Assembly (NCBI RefSeq): GCF_014200505.1
Contig: NZ_JACHBX010000004.1
Span: forward strand, 124,001 to 188,000
Origin: Massilia aurea
Lineage (GTDB): Bacteria > Pseudomonadota > Gammaproteobacteria > Burkholderiales > Burkholderiaceae_D
Length of the DNA stretch: 64,000 nt
Reading direction: 5' to 3'
In this document: piece by piece, positions 1-10,371 of the stretch
Layout: every line of letters starts with the position of its first letter
How positions within the stretch are numbered: position 1 is the first letter of the stretch
Notes under the pieces: model-generated
Seen by the model: only the letters and a program-made list of their open reading frames with translations
Databases searched by the model: none
What the model was told of the DNA's origin: nothing
Position numbers and translations under genes: made by a program

Positions 1-570
1 CCTTGTTCTCATTCCAACCGAACCATTTTCTTTCGTCACAGGGTGGCCAAGAACATAGAAGCCACCATCTGCGTCTTCGTTGCTGTAAGAGTTTTTTAGA
101 TCTTCCGCGGTAGAAAAGAATAATCTTGGGTCATGTACGAACCCAGATGACTCTAAAATTCTCGGATTCCACTTTTTTTTATCCCACGGATTTTGCGGAT
201 ACCACATGGCAAAGGCGAAACCAGATTTGACGGGCGTCTCTACTGTTAGCTCGTAGGCGTTCGCCATCTTTATTACGTGCTTCCAGTCGTGAAATCCAGC
301 ATGAAACGCGGCAGCATCCAACGCTGCCGCGAGCTGGATATTTGACTGTTTTCGTAGCTTTTTAGCTTCCGAATTTAGAGTGCGCACTAAGTGAGAAGTA
401 ACCGCAAACGGTGGGCGCCTTTCCCTCCACTTGGTGAACAAAGGAAGACTCTGCAAGTAGTAGGGGCGCACTTCCGCTAAGCGATTTACAGCTTCAGAGA
501 AAGAGATAGAGCGCAGCTCAGAAATCCGTTGAGCATGCTCAAGGACGCTAGCGTGGAGAGTTGGTTGCAT
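1..570 (-). CDS. hypothetical protein, C-terminus beyond window edge
   Basis: An open frame starts at ATG 570 and runs without a stop through the left edge, giving 190 visible residues. I do not recognise a confident family. A segment around residues 65-90 (QLAAALDAAAFHAGFHDWKH) resembles the short ALDxAAxxAGFxxWxH motif seen at the start of some plasmid- and island-borne proteins (DUF5623 / glyoxalase-superfamily annotations); this is a weak resemblance. The remainder is rich in Trp, Phe and Tyr with no signal peptide or membrane segment. Base composition is clearly less GC-rich than the genes after 1.4 kb, in line with accessory DNA next to a tRNA gene. Confidence 0.6.
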   Translation of the reverse strand, partial: MQPTLHASVLEHAQRISELRSISFSEAVNRLAEVRPYYLQSLPLFTKWRERRPPFAVTSHLVRTLNSEAKKLRKQSNIQLAAALDAAAFHAGFHDWKHVIKMANAYELTVETPVKSGFAFAMWYPQNPWDKKKWNPRILESSGFVHDPRLFFSTAEDLKNSYSNEDADGGFYVLGHPVTKENGSVGMRTR

Positions 571-623
571 GGTTATTCCGAATGCACGACGACCTGCAGA
601 TGCAGCTGTTGTAAGCCTACCTC

Positions 624-815
624 TTACATCAATGTCGCCATGATCAAATGACCAAGGTTTTGAATGTGCTTTGCAACTGCCATCCCTGAGGGTTCGCTAT
701 AGGTAGGTAGCAAGGCTGGCATGGCCTGTGTGGATTCTACCAATTTATTTTTGGCTGTCAACAGCAATTCATAATCTACCAGCGTCGATTCCGTTGTCTG
801 AAAATCGTTTTCCAT
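624..815 (-). CDS. small hypothetical protein, 63 aa
   Basis: I chose ATG 815 because a GGGAG ribosome-binding site lies six bases upstream; an upstream ATG at 878 in the same frame lacks one. The product is 63 residues, hydrophilic at the N-terminus (MENDFQTTESTLVDYELLLT) and ends in a mildly hydrophobic segment. It lies 53 bp upstream of, and on the same strand as, the partial gene at the left edge, so the two may be cotranscribed. No recognised domain. The good Shine-Dalgarno is the main support; it could still be a chance frame. Confidence 0.4.
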   Translation of the reverse strand: MENDFQTTESTLVDYELLLTAKNKLVESTQAMPALLPTYSEPSGMAVAKHIQNLGHLIMATLM

Positions 816-963
816 GGATGGCTCCCGTACCGAAAACGATATCGAAGTGCCATGAATCTCTACCATCAAAATTACCACAAGCTCCTTCAGCTCCTGCCTG
901 GATTACACTCTCCAGACTGCAATGTTGTCAACAACGTTAAAACCCGCGTAGAATGCAGGCAAC

Positions 964-1037
964 GCGGGTGTAGCTCAATGGTAGAGCAGAAGCTTCCCAA
1001 GCTTACGACGAGGGTTCGATTCCCTTCACCCGCTCCA
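964..1037 (+). tRNA. tRNA-Gly (anticodon CCC)
   Basis: A 74-nt cloverleaf: acceptor GCGGGTG pairs with CACCCGC, the D-arm reads TAGCTCAATGGTAGAGC, the anticodon loop is TTCCCAA (anticodon CCC, decoding GGG), the T-arm is GAGGGTTCGATTCCCTT, and the 3' CCA is encoded. It matches the general layout of bacterial tRNA-Gly(CCC). It stands alone between accessory-looking genes on its left and a decayed toxin-antitoxin remnant on its right, a common place for islands to integrate. Confidence 0.96.
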
Positions 1038-1064
1038 ATCATGACCTGACGCGAACGCCTGGGT

Positions 1065-1232
1065 TCAAGATTTCCCCGAATCGACAGGCACATCGCCGCT
1101 ACGTATCGGCTTCACCAGCTCCCACTCATTATCGGACAATGGACGCGCGTCAGGGTCATCCATCGCTGCGGCTGTAATTTCCGCATCTTCTTCCGGTGTT
1201 GGAACCATCGTTCCAGATCTTAAATTCGGCAT
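1065..1232 (-). pseudogene. truncated BrnA-like antitoxin
   Basis: ATG 1232 opens a 55-residue frame starting MPNLRSGTMVPTPEEDAEIT and continuing with a DPDARPLSDNEWE segment. This matches the acidic N-terminal part typical of BrnA-family antitoxins (MPKLKPGT...PTPEEDAAIT...DPD...). Normal BrnA proteins continue with GRPK and a ribbon-helix-helix domain that binds DNA and toxin. Here the frame ends in an unrelated tail and stops at 1065, so the DNA-binding part is missing. The upstream sequence looks like remains of a BrnT toxin (next entry). Family assignment rests on motif memory, not on a search. Confidence 0.5.
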
Positions 1233-1413
1233 GGCATTGACTTCCTGGACATTTGCTGCCTTCAAACTGGATGCGGCATGTGCTTGTCGGATCACGGCGA
1301 TGATGTAGTGTAGACGATGGCTGACCCAGCATCCCACCGTGTAGCGCTGCGCCACGTTCAGTCGCGCCGATGTAGCCTTGCGTTTCACCGTCCAAGCAAG
1401 GAGCGCTCTGCAT
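1233..1413 (-). pseudogene. decayed BrnT-like toxin remnant
   Basis: Immediately upstream of the BrnA-like frame, minus-strand translations in two frames contain pieces resembling the C-terminal half of BrnT toxins: DGETQGYIGATERG in one frame, and SLKAANVQEVNA in another, running straight into the antitoxin start (BrnT usually ends near S-L/A-R-K-A-N/T-x-x-E). The pieces are out of frame with one another and there is no intact start, so this would be a frameshifted, non-functional remnant. BrnT is an RNase toxin normally encoded just before brnA, and that order is kept here. Low confidence because the similarity is short. Confidence 0.35.
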
Positions 1414-2341
1414 GCCACCGACCTCCCCATCACGCCGTCATCTGCTGGCATCCATGATTGCCGCCTCAAGCGGACTGGCCCTGTCACCGCTGCTCGCTGC
1501 TGCACCACCCGCCCCGTTGCTTACCCGACCGATTCCTTCAAGCGGCGAACAACTCCCCGTCATCGGCCTTGGCAGCTGGATCACCTTCAACGTCGGCCGC
1601 GACCTGCAGGGCCGCCGCGAATCGGTCGACGTGATGCGCCAGTTCTTCGCCGGTGGCGGCAGGCTGGTCGATTCATCGCCCATGTACGGCTCGGCCCAGG
1701 ACGTGATCGGCGAGGCGGTGCAAACTCTCAAACCCGTGCGGCTGTTCTCGGCCGACAAGGTCTGGGTCAGCGGCGGCGCGCGTGGCGTGGCGCAGGTCGA
1801 GGCGTCGCGCAAGTTGTGGCGCGTGCCGCGCTTCGATCTGCTGCAGGTGCATAACCTGCTGTCGTGGGAAGAGCATTTGCCAATCCTGCTGGCGATGAAG
1901 CGGGAAGGGCGGCTGCGCTACGTCGGCATCACCACGTCCGAAGGCCGCCGCCACGCCGAGATCGAGAAAATCATGGCGTCGCAGCCGATCGACTTCGTGC
2001 AGATCTCGTACAACGCGCTCGATCGCGACGTCGAGCAGCGCATCCTGCCGCTGGCGCGCGAGCGCAAGATCGGCGTGATCGTCAACCGGCCGTTTCGCCA
2101 GGGCGACCTGACGCAGGCGCTGGCCGGGAAGCCGTTGCCTGGCTGGGCGGCCGATATCGGCTGCACGACGTGGGCGCAGGCGCTGCTCAAGTTCATCGTG
2201 TCGCATCCGGCCGTCACGTGCGCGATTCCGGCCACGTCCAGCGTCGCGCACGTGCGCGAGAATCTGCTGGCCGGCACCGGTCGCATGCCGGACGAGGCGC
2301 TGCGCAAGCGCATCGCGCAGGATGTCGAAAGGCTGGCATGA
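1412..2341 (+). CDS. aldo/keto reductase with Tat-type signal
   Basis: 309-residue NADPH-dependent aldo/keto reductase-family oxidoreductase. The catalytic tetrad is visible: D87 and Y92 (VDSSPMYG), K116 (SADKVW) and H147 (QVHNL); the TIM-barrel C-terminus ends in the usual cofactor-phosphate loop (IPATSS around 260). The N-terminus carries a twin-arginine motif (SRRHLLAS, residues 7-14) followed by a hydrophobic stretch and an Ala-rich cleavage region, so the enzyme is probably exported folded by Tat to the periplasm. The ATG at 1412 has AAGGAG upstream. The stop overlaps the start of the next gene (ATGA), so the two are translationally coupled. The substrate cannot be told from sequence. 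Confidence 0.88.
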   Translation: MPPTSPSRRHLLASMIAASSGLALSPLLAAAPPAPLLTRPIPSSGEQLPVIGLGSWITFNVGRDLQGRRESVDVMRQFFAGGGRLVDSSPMYGSAQDVIGEAVQTLKPVRLFSADKVWVSGGARGVAQVEASRKLWRVPRFDLLQVHNLLSWEEHLPILLAMKREGRLRYVGITTSEGRRHAEIEKIMASQPIDFVQISYNALDRDVEQRILPLARERKIGVIVNRPFRQGDLTQALAGKPLPGWAADIGCTTWAQALLKFIVSHPAVTCAIPATSSVAHVRENLLAGTGRMPDEALRKRIAQDVERLA

Positions 2342-3021
2342 GCGAGTGGTGGAAGTATTCGCTGTCCGATTTTCTGATGTTTTCAAGCCGCAGCTACTAC
2401 CGGCTCATCGAGAGCTACAACGCCGCGATCTGGCCTGCACATTTTCTGGCGCTGGTGGCGGGCGTCATCGTGCTCGGCGCCATCGCGCGGCCACGCCAGC
2501 ACCTGCGACGATCAGCAGCGCTGGTACTGGCTGCAGCCTGGGGCTGGGTCGCATGGGCGTATCACCTGGAGCGCTATGCCGAGATCAACACGGCGGCGCC
2601 ATACTTTGCTGTGGCGTTCGCAGTGCATGCGCTGCTATTGTGCTGGCTCGCATACAGGCCAAGTAACGCAGCGCCAGCACCGCAACCTCTAGCACTCGGT
2701 CTGTCTGGCCTGGCCATCCTCGCCTATCCCTTGCTGGCGCTGGCTCGCGATGGTGGCCAATGGCGTCAGGCAGAAGTCTTCGGCATCGTTCCCGATCCCA
2801 CAGTCGTTGCCACCCTGGGCGTGCTGCTCGCATGGCGTGCGCCGGCGATCTTCTGGCTGGTCCCGGTGCTCTGGTGCTTGGTCAGCGGCGCGACGCTGAT
2901 GGAGTTGAAGATCGGCCACGCATGGCTGCTGCCAGCGCTCGCATTGACAGCCGTAGTTGCCCGAGTCATGGGCAGCAAAACACCGCGCGACCTCAACTCG
3001 ACAGCAAATCCCCAATCCTGA
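2338..3021 (+). CDS. DUF6064-family integral membrane protein
   Basis: 227 residues starting MSEWWKYSLSDFLMFSSRSYYR, a start typical of DUF6064 proteins, followed by about six hydrophobic segments (roughly residues 30-50, 58-72, 82-100, 118-135, 150-170, 180-215). The conserved AEVFGIVPDPTVVATLG stretch is present. Function is unknown for the family. ATG 2338 overlaps the stop of the aldo/keto reductase by four bases, so it probably forms a two-gene operon with it; a membrane partner next to an exported oxidoreductase is suggestive but unproven. Its last 29 bases overlap the convergent gene on the minus strand. Confidence 0.8.
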   Translation: MSEWWKYSLSDFLMFSSRSYYRLIESYNAAIWPAHFLALVAGVIVLGAIARPRQHLRRSAALVLAAAWGWVAWAYHLERYAEINTAAPYFAVAFAVHALLLCWLAYRPSNAAPAPQPLALGLSGLAILAYPLLALARDGGQWRQAEVFGIVPDPTVVATLGVLLAWRAPAIFWLVPVLWCLVSGATLMELKIGHAWLLPALALTAVVARVMGSKTPRDLNSTANPQS

Positions 3022-4108
3022 ACGAGTCCGTCCCCGCCACTTTACAAACGTGCATCCCGCGCAGCAGATGCCGGTGCGCGGTGCACGCAAACAGCAACCC
3101 GGGGCGGCTCGCCGCCACTGGCGTGACCTGCCCGCTGACCGGATTGACGATGTCCGCAATCGGCTCGCCTGCTTCGACCCGTTCCCCCAGCGCCTTGCGC
3201 AGCACCAGCACGCCCGCATGCGGCGCGGTCAGTGGTTCGACGGCGTCGAGCGGTGTCGGCGCGCAGGCGTAGGCGGGCATGTCGCCAACCGGGATATCCA
3301 GCACGCCCTGATGCGCCAGGTAGCGCAGCAGCGCATCGGCATCCTTGCGCGCGTAGTCGTAATTGACGTCGTTCTCGCCCCGCAGTTCAACCGTGACGGC
3401 CACGCAGGCCGGTGGAATCGCGGCATCGGGATAGTGGCGTGTAAGGTCCCACCACAGGCGGCCGCACGCTTCGTCGAACGGTTCGCCGCCCGATTCCGTC
3501 GCCACCAGCAGCACGCGCGCTTCCATCAGCGCAGCCAGCGGCAGCACTGCCTCGACCAGCGGGGTGCCCGCGTACATGTGCAGCACCGCCTCGGTGTCGC
3601 AGTGCAGGTCGAGCATGATGTCGGCGTCGATCGCCATCGTGAGCAGCGTTTTCTTGAGCGTGGCGGTAGGGTTGCCAGGCTCCCAGCTGGCCACCGAACG
3701 CCGTGCATGCTGGCGGATCAGCGCGACGTTGGCGGCGGCGTCCTGACCCAGCTGGCCGGCTACTCCCGCCATCACATCCTGCGCTACGTGGCGGTAGGCG
3801 CGATTGAAGTTGGTGCCGGTCGCCAGGTCGTAGCGGCCGAACGGCGCGCCGTGAATCACCTGCCCCAGGCCGATCGGATTGGCCACCGGCACCAGGATCA
3901 CCTCGCCCTTGATGCGGCCTTCGGCGTCGAGGCGCTCGAGTTCCTGGCGCAGCACGTGTGCGACCAGCATGGCCGGCACTTCATCCGCGTGCAGCGAGGC
4001 CTGGATATAGACCTTCTTGCCGCTGCCTGGCACGCCGTAATGGAATGAGGTCAGGTTGACGGCGGCGATATGCTCGTCGATGGCGATCGGGTGTTTCGTG
4101 GAATGCAT
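2993..4108 (-). CDS. M14-type succinylglutamate desuccinylase/aspartoacylase family protein
   Basis: 371-residue zinc amidohydrolase of the AstE/aspartoacylase branch of the M14 carboxypeptidase fold. Metal ligands are visible as H40 and E43 (ASLHADEVPA) and H169 (LDLHCD); a VELRGE segment near residue 250 supplies the likely catalytic Glu. Arg/Asn substrate residues lie in TGTNFNRAYR. The C-terminal hundred residues form the beta-barrel/lipoyl-like domain (AGVLVLRKALGERVEAGEPI). Such enzymes deacylate N-acyl amino acids, but the exact substrate is unknown. It stands alone on the minus strand, divergent from trmB, with its 3' end overlapping the DUF6064 gene. Confidence 0.85.
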   Translation of the reverse strand: MHSTKHPIAIDEHIAAVNLTSFHYGVPGSGKKVYIQASLHADEVPAMLVAHVLRQELERLDAEGRIKGEVILVPVANPIGLGQVIHGAPFGRYDLATGTNFNRAYRHVAQDVMAGVAGQLGQDAAANVALIRQHARRSVASWEPGNPTATLKKTLLTMAIDADIMLDLHCDTEAVLHMYAGTPLVEAVLPLAALMEARVLLVATESGGEPFDEACGRLWWDLTRHYPDAAIPPACVAVTVELRGENDVNYDYARKDADALLRYLAHQGVLDIPVGDMPAYACAPTPLDAVEPLTAPHAGVLVLRKALGERVEAGEPIADIVNPVSGQVTPVAASRPGLLFACTAHRHLLRGMHVCKVAGTDSFRIGDLLSS

Positions 4109-4173
4109 GGACAGACTCCGGCAAGCTGGGTGAAGACGCGATTATGGCCGATCCGGGCGGCGCGGCGCGTCGG

Positions 4174-4179
4174 CTATAA
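4174..4179 (+). promoter_or_regulatory. sigma-70 -10 box for trmB
   Basis: A perfect TATAAT lies here. Its last AT plus the following G would form an ATG at 4178-4180 region that could be mistaken for a gene start; since it sits in the promoter it cannot be translated. No strong -35 is visible at the right spacing. It decides the choice of the downstream ATG 4224 for trmB. Confidence 0.6.
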
Positions 4180-4223
4180 TGACAGCCGCATTTTCCTCTT
4201 CACTTTCTTCGTCCCCACATCCC

Positions 4224-4943
4224 ATGTCTCTTGATAAGCCCAACAATGGCCCGGCGCGGTCCATGCTGTACGATCCCACCGAACACCGCATCCGCAGTTT
4301 TGTCACGCGCGCGGGCCGGCTGTCGACCGCGCAGGCGCGGGCCTTCGATGAACTGGGCCCCAAGTTCCTGATCGGGTACAAGAAAGAACCGCTCGACGTG
4401 GCGCAGGCCTTCGGCCGTACCGCGCCGGTGATCCTGGAAATCGGCTTCGGCATGGGCGACACCACGGCCCACATCGCCAAGCTGATGCCCGAGAAAGACT
4501 TCATCGGCGTCGAAGTGCATACGCCGGGCGTCGGCAGCCTGCTCAAGCAGATCGGCGAGCAGGATATTGCCAACCTGCGCCTGATCCAGCACGATGTGTT
4601 CGAGGTGCTCAACCACATGATCGTCGACTGCTCGCTCGACGGCGTGCACGTGTTCTTCCCCGACCCCTGGCACAAGGCGCGCCACAACAAGCGCCGCCTG
4701 ATCCAACCGGCGTTCGTCAAGCTTCTGTGCCAGAAGCTGGCCCCTGGCGGCTACCTGCACCTGGCGACCGACTGGGAAGACTACGCAGTGCAGATGCTGG
4801 AAGTCTTGAGCGCCGAGCCCGAACTGACCAATACTGCCGACGGCTACGCGCCGCAGCCGGCTTACCGTCCGCTGACCAAGTTCGAGAACCGCGGCATCAA
4901 GCTCGGTCACGGTGTGTGGGACCTGGTCTTCACGCGCAAGTAA
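4224..4943 (+). CDS. trmB: tRNA (guanine(46)-N7)-methyltransferase
   Basis: 239-residue SAM-dependent enzyme that makes m7G46 in the variable loop of tRNAs. The SAM-binding motif [12 protein letters not shown], the acidic VEVHTPGVG loop, and the TrmB signature [16 protein letters not shown] are all present, as is the C-terminal TKFENRG motif. The length is normal for proteobacterial TrmB. I chose ATG 4224 because the upstream in-frame ATG overlaps the -10 box. It is divergent from the M14 hydrolase and followed after 114 bp by the histidine kinase gene, so it may be monocistronic. Confidence 0.93.
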   Translation: MSLDKPNNGPARSMLYDPTEHRIRSFVTRAGRLSTAQARAFDELGPKFLIGYKKEPLDVAQAFGRTAPVILEIGFGMGDTTAHIAKLMPEKDFIGVEVHTPGVGSLLKQIGEQDIANLRLIQHDVFEVLNHMIVDCSLDGVHVFFPDPWHKARHNKRRLIQPAFVKLLCQKLAPGGYLHLATDWEDYAVQMLEVLSAEPELTNTADGYAPQPAYRPLTKFENRGIKLGHGVWDLVFTRK

Positions 4944-5057
4944 AGAAGTCGTCGTTCGCACCATTCCCTTCGTCGTTCGTCACGCGCCGCTGTCCATGGC
5001 AGCGGTTCTTCCCCAGACTGGTCTCGTTGCTATACATTGACGAGAACGGAGGAAGCC

Positions 5058-6272
5058 ATGTGGGGACGCGTCGCGAACTGGTGGACAGAGTGGGAACAGG
5101 AGCTGCTGGCGGTGTTGAAGACGCCTGGCCTGGCTGACCAGGCGCCAGCCGGATGGCGGCGCGCCATGGCGTGCAAGGCTGCAAAGCTATCGCACATCGA
5201 GCGCCAGGAGGTGTATCGCATCTCGGTAACCTACCGTGGCTGGGCGCTGGTACGCCTCCTTGCCAAGCTGTGTCTGGTCTTTTCAGTATTCGGCGCGCTG
5301 GTCAAGATGGCATTTCTGCCCAAGCTGTCGATGCTGGGGGCTGTCGTGGCAGCCAATGGCGTCGGGCTGGGTGTGCTGACCGCCCTGGTCGGGATCTGGT
5401 TCAACCATGAAAAGTATTCGCTGCGCGGAGGCAAGTTGCTTGCCAATACCATCCTCCTGGGGATGCTGGGTGGCTTGTTCGGCTCGGTAGTGGCCATGAT
5501 TTTTCGGGGGGGCTCCTGGGCGCGCCTGCTGGAGTCGGCGCCGAGGGTGCTGATGTTGAGCGGTTTCGGCGTCCTGGTGCTGGTGGTGTTGCCCGGCTTC
5601 GTGCTGGCGACGGTGCGCAATCGTCACTATGCGCTGCTCGCCTTGAAGCTTGAGCAGGACGCCGAGCAGGCTCGCCTGGCCCGTGAACTGAGCGAGACCC
5701 AACTGCGCCTGTTGCGCGCCCAGATCGAACCACACTTCCTGTTCAACACCCTCGGCGCGGTCCAGCAACTGGCCGAGCAAGGCGCGCCGCGCGCCGCCGA
5801 ACTCACGGCGCACCTGATCGATTTTCTGCGCGCCAGCATGAGCGACATGCGCTGCGAGCAGGTGAGCCTGGCCACCGAATTCGGCCTGGTCGAATCGTAT
5901 CTGGCCGTGATGCAGATCCGGATGGGTGAGCGCCTGCGGTTCCGGATCGATCTCCCCACCAGCCTGGCCGCCACCCGGATCCCGAGCATGCTGGTATTGA
6001 CCCTGGCCGAGAACGCGATCAAGCACGGCATCGAGCCGTCGCTGCGCGGCGGCGAAATCACCGTCACCGCGCAGGAAGACGCCAATCACATTCGCATTGC
6101 TGTGCATGACAGCGGCGTGGGCATGAGCGACACGCCCGGCAACGGCACGGGCCTGGAGAATGTGCGCAGCCGCCTGCGCCTGGCCTATGGCGAGAGCGCC
6201 AGCCTGGCGCTGAGCGAAGCCGAACCGGGCCTGCTGGCCGAACTCCTCATCCCCCGCAAGGACGCGCAATGA
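5058..6272 (+). CDS. LytS/YpdA-type sensor histidine kinase
   Basis: 404 residues. ATG 5058 follows a strong GGAGGA site. A soluble N-terminal stretch (1-60) precedes four hydrophobic segments (about 63-88, 92-115, 128-148, 163-186), then a coiled-coil linker and a His_kinase domain of the LytS class: the phospho-acceptor is H226 in AQIEPHFLFNT, and the ATP-binding part has LVLTLAENAIKHG and a GNGTGLENVR G-box. It should sense an unknown membrane or envelope cue and phosphorylate the response regulator encoded immediately downstream, whose start overlaps this stop (ATGA). A second, similar pair lies at 33975-35773. Confidence 0.9.
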   Translation: MWGRVANWWTEWEQELLAVLKTPGLADQAPAGWRRAMACKAAKLSHIERQEVYRISVTYRGWALVRLLAKLCLVFSVFGALVKMAFLPKLSMLGAVVAANGVGLGVLTALVGIWFNHEKYSLRGGKLLANTILLGMLGGLFGSVVAMIFRGGSWARLLESAPRVLMLSGFGVLVLVVLPGFVLATVRNRHYALLALKLEQDAEQARLARELSETQLRLLRAQIEPHFLFNTLGAVQQLAEQGAPRAAELTAHLIDFLRASMSDMRCEQVSLATEFGLVESYLAVMQIRMGERLRFRIDLPTSLAATRIPSMLVLTLAENAIKHGIEPSLRGGEITVTAQEDANHIRIAVHDSGVGMSDTPGNGTGLENVRSRLRLAYGESASLALSEAEPGLLAELLIPRKDAQ

Positions 6273-7018
6273 CCGTCACGATACTGGTCGCCGAAGACGA
6301 ACCGCTGATGCGCGAGCGCCTGCTCGGCATGCTGGCGCTGGCCTGGCCCGACGCGCAGGTGATCGCGGCGGTCGACAATGGCCTCGATGCCTGGGACGCC
6401 TATCTGGAGCATGCGCCGCGCGTGGTGTTCCTCGATATCCGCATGCCCGGCCTGTCGGGTCTGGAAGTAGCCGAGCGCATCGGCCGCCAGGCGCACGTGG
6501 TGTTCGTCACCGCCTACGACCAGTACGCCGTCGATGCGTTCGACGCGGGCGCGGTCGACTATCTGCTCAAGCCCATCCAGCCGGGGCGCCTGGATAAAGC
6601 GCTGGCGCGGCTGCGCGAAAAACTCGACAGCCAGCCAATGGATGTGAGCGCAGTCGTCCGGCAAGTAAAAGCGGCGTCGCCGGCGCCAGCGCACGAAAAA
6701 TTGAAGTGGCTGAAAGCCAGCGTGGGCAAGCAGATCCGCCTGATCGACGTTGAGGAGGTACTGTTCTTCCAGGCCGATACCAAGTACACGCGCGTGGTGC
6801 TCGAAGGGTCGGAGGCGCTGGTGCGCATCCCGTTGAAGGATTTATTGGGCGGACTCGATCCCGACCGTTTCTGGCAGATCCATCGCGGCACGGTCGTGAA
6901 GGTGACGGCGATCCGCGCCGCCGAGCGCATCGACGCCGAGCGCATGCAGGTGCTGCTGCGCGGCAGCAGCGAAATGCTGCCCGTCAGCCGCAGTTTTACT
7001 TATCTGTTTCGCGAGTAA
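6269..7018 (+). CDS. LytTR-family response regulator
   Basis: 249 residues. The receiver domain (1-120) has the acidic pocket EDE near residues 9-11, phospho-acceptor D56 (VVFLDIRMPG), a conserved Thr in FVTAYDQYAV and Lys in YLLKPIQ. The C-terminal LytTR DNA-binding domain spans about 148-249 (KQIRLIDVEEVLFF, FWQIHRGTVVKV). It is translationally coupled to the upstream histidine kinase and is its obvious partner. Regulators of this AlgR/LytR class bind direct repeats upstream of target genes; no target can be inferred here. The gene ends three bases before the convergent recQ stop. Confidence 0.92.
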   Translation: MTVTILVAEDEPLMRERLLGMLALAWPDAQVIAAVDNGLDAWDAYLEHAPRVVFLDIRMPGLSGLEVAERIGRQAHVVFVTAYDQYAVDAFDAGAVDYLLKPIQPGRLDKALARLREKLDSQPMDVSAVVRQVKAASPAPAHEKLKWLKASVGKQIRLIDVEEVLFFQADTKYTRVVLEGSEALVRIPLKDLLGGLDPDRFWQIHRGTVVKVTAIRAAERIDAERMQVLLRGSSEMLPVSRSFTYLFRE

Positions 7019-7021
7019 AGG

Positions 7022-8878
<1,857 letters not shown>

Positions 8879-8936
8879 ACGATCAATGTCGGACAGAGTG
8901 TTCAAGCTGTGTATTGGACCGGCTGATGCTGCAGGT

Positions 8937-9770
8937 TTAGTCCGCCCAGGTAAGCAGGTCGAATTGGGCGGTCACGAGGATCAGGATACCGAATACGATA
9001 CGGTACCAGGCAAAGATCGTGAAGTCGTGTGTGCTGATGTAACGCAGGAGCCAGCGCACGCACAGGAATGCGGAAATAAACGCTGAGAAAAAGCCCAGGC
9101 TAAACAGCGGCACATCGGCCATCGACAGCAGGTCGCGCTCCTTGGCGATCGAGTAGACCGTGGCGCCCAGCATCGTGGGCATGGCCAGGAAAAACGAGAA
9201 TTCGGTGGCCGCCTTGCGCGACAGGCCGAACAGCATGCCGCCGATGATCGTCGAGCCCGAACGGCTGGTGCCCGGGATCAGCGCGAACGCTTGCGCGAAG
9301 CCGACCTTGAGTGCATCGAGCATGCTCATGTCGTCGACCGTCTCGACCCGCGCCGGCTTGGGATTCTGGCGGTTGCGGTGTTCGACCCACAGGATGACGA
9401 TACCGCCGAGCACCAGGGCGACGGCCACGGGAATCGGGTGGAACAGCACTTCGGTAATGGCCGCGCTGAACAGCACGCCGGCAATGGCGGCGGGAAAGAA
9501 TGCGATCACGACATTGCGCGCAAAGCGCTGCTGGACGGGATCGGCGCCCAGTCCGGCGAACACCTTCGCGATGCGCGCACGGTATTCCCAAACCACGGCC
9601 AGCATGGCGCCGGCCTGGATGACAATCTTGAAAACGGTTGCCTTGGTGCCCGTGAAATCGAGCAAGCTGCCCATCAGGATCAGGTGGCCGGTCGACGAAA
9701 TCGGAAGGAATTCAGTGAAACCCTCGACCAGGCCCATGATGATTGCCTTAATGGCGAGAACGATATCCAT
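8937..9770 (-). CDS. uppP: undecaprenyl-diphosphatase UppP/BacA
   Basis: 277-residue polytopic membrane enzyme that dephosphorylates undecaprenyl pyrophosphate to recycle the lipid carrier for peptidoglycan and glycans; it also gives bacitracin tolerance. The two family signatures are clear: the acidic [17 protein letters not shown] near residues 16-32 and [13 protein letters not shown] near residues 168-180. About eight hydrophobic segments follow the usual pattern and the length is normal. It lies 58 bp upstream of recQ on the same strand and may be cotranscribed with it. Confidence 0.95.
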   Translation of the reverse strand: MDIVLAIKAIIMGLVEGFTEFLPISSTGHLILMGSLLDFTGTKATVFKIVIQAGAMLAVVWEYRARIAKVFAGLGADPVQQRFARNVVIAFFPAAIAGVLFSAAITEVLFHPIPVAVALVLGGIVILWVEHRNRQNPKPARVETVDDMSMLDALKVGFAQAFALIPGTSRSGSTIIGGMLFGLSRKAATEFSFFLAMPTMLGATVYSIAKERDLLSMADVPLFSLGFFSAFISAFLCVRWLLRYISTHDFTIFAWYRIVFGILILVTAQFDLLTWAD

Positions 9771-9953
9771 GGTGTTTTTGTGCTGTGGAAGTGAACTGTG
9801 GGAGGTACATGCGAGGGGGCAGAGCTTACCATGAGCGGGGCGGCTGCCGTTGGGCTAACTGAACCGTACGAGCTGCTGCGGATGGCATCAAGGCCGTTTT
9901 AATCTCGCTGTAAAGATGTGTCATGCGTAAAAACGCGTGCTACACTCAAGCCC

Positions 9954-10361
9954 ATGAGTCTTTTTCTTGTCCTCATTCTTGCTGCGCTGGCCTGGGTAGC
10001 ATTTCATGATTGGCAGTTGCCCAACGCCTTGCGTTACCGGCCTTTTCAGGGCCGGGCGTGGCGTAGTTCTTTCCCTTCCGCATCCCGCAAGGACATCCGC
10101 GATTTCCTCGCCGTGTGTGGCTCGGCCTGCGCTTTTCGCGCTTGCGACCGCTTGCATCTGCGCCCTGACGATCCGGTGCTCAATGTCGTGCGCGCTGCCA
10201 AGCCAACGCGCTGGATGCCCGACGCCACCGACATCGAACCATTGGCGCGCGCACTGCGCGAACGCTATGGCGTCTTGCTGGCGGACATCTGGCACGACGG
10301 CCTGACGCTTGGCGGCCTGTTCCAGCGCGTGCAACAGGCACGCGGCAAGCCAGCGATCTAA
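9954..10361 (+). CDS. hypothetical protein, 135 aa, N-terminal hydrophobic segment
   Basis: The frame from ATG 9954 has a hydrophobic segment at residues 2-16 (SLFLVLILAALAWVAF) that could be an anchor or uncleaved signal, then a soluble domain with two Cys (CGSACAFRAC). Its C-terminal half (LRPDDPVLNVV...YGVLLADIWHDGLTLGGLF) faintly recalls the acyl-carrier-like DUF1493 fold; I cannot confirm this. A GTG at 9918 is an alternative start. A TACACT -10-like hexamer at 9941 is close to the chosen ATG, which is a point against that hexamer being a promoter. No functional clue from neighbours. Confidence 0.6.
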   Translation: MSLFLVLILAALAWVAFHDWQLPNALRYRPFQGRAWRSSFPSASRKDIRDFLAVCGSACAFRACDRLHLRPDDPVLNVVRAAKPTRWMPDATDIEPLARALRERYGVLLADIWHDGLTLGGLFQRVQQARGKPAI

Positions 10362-10371
10362 GCCACCATAT

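Noticed and set aside
4179..4223. Upstream ATG as trmB start
   Set aside because: This ATG is formed by the end of a perfect TATAAT box, so it lies in the promoter and would not be transcribed as coding sequence.
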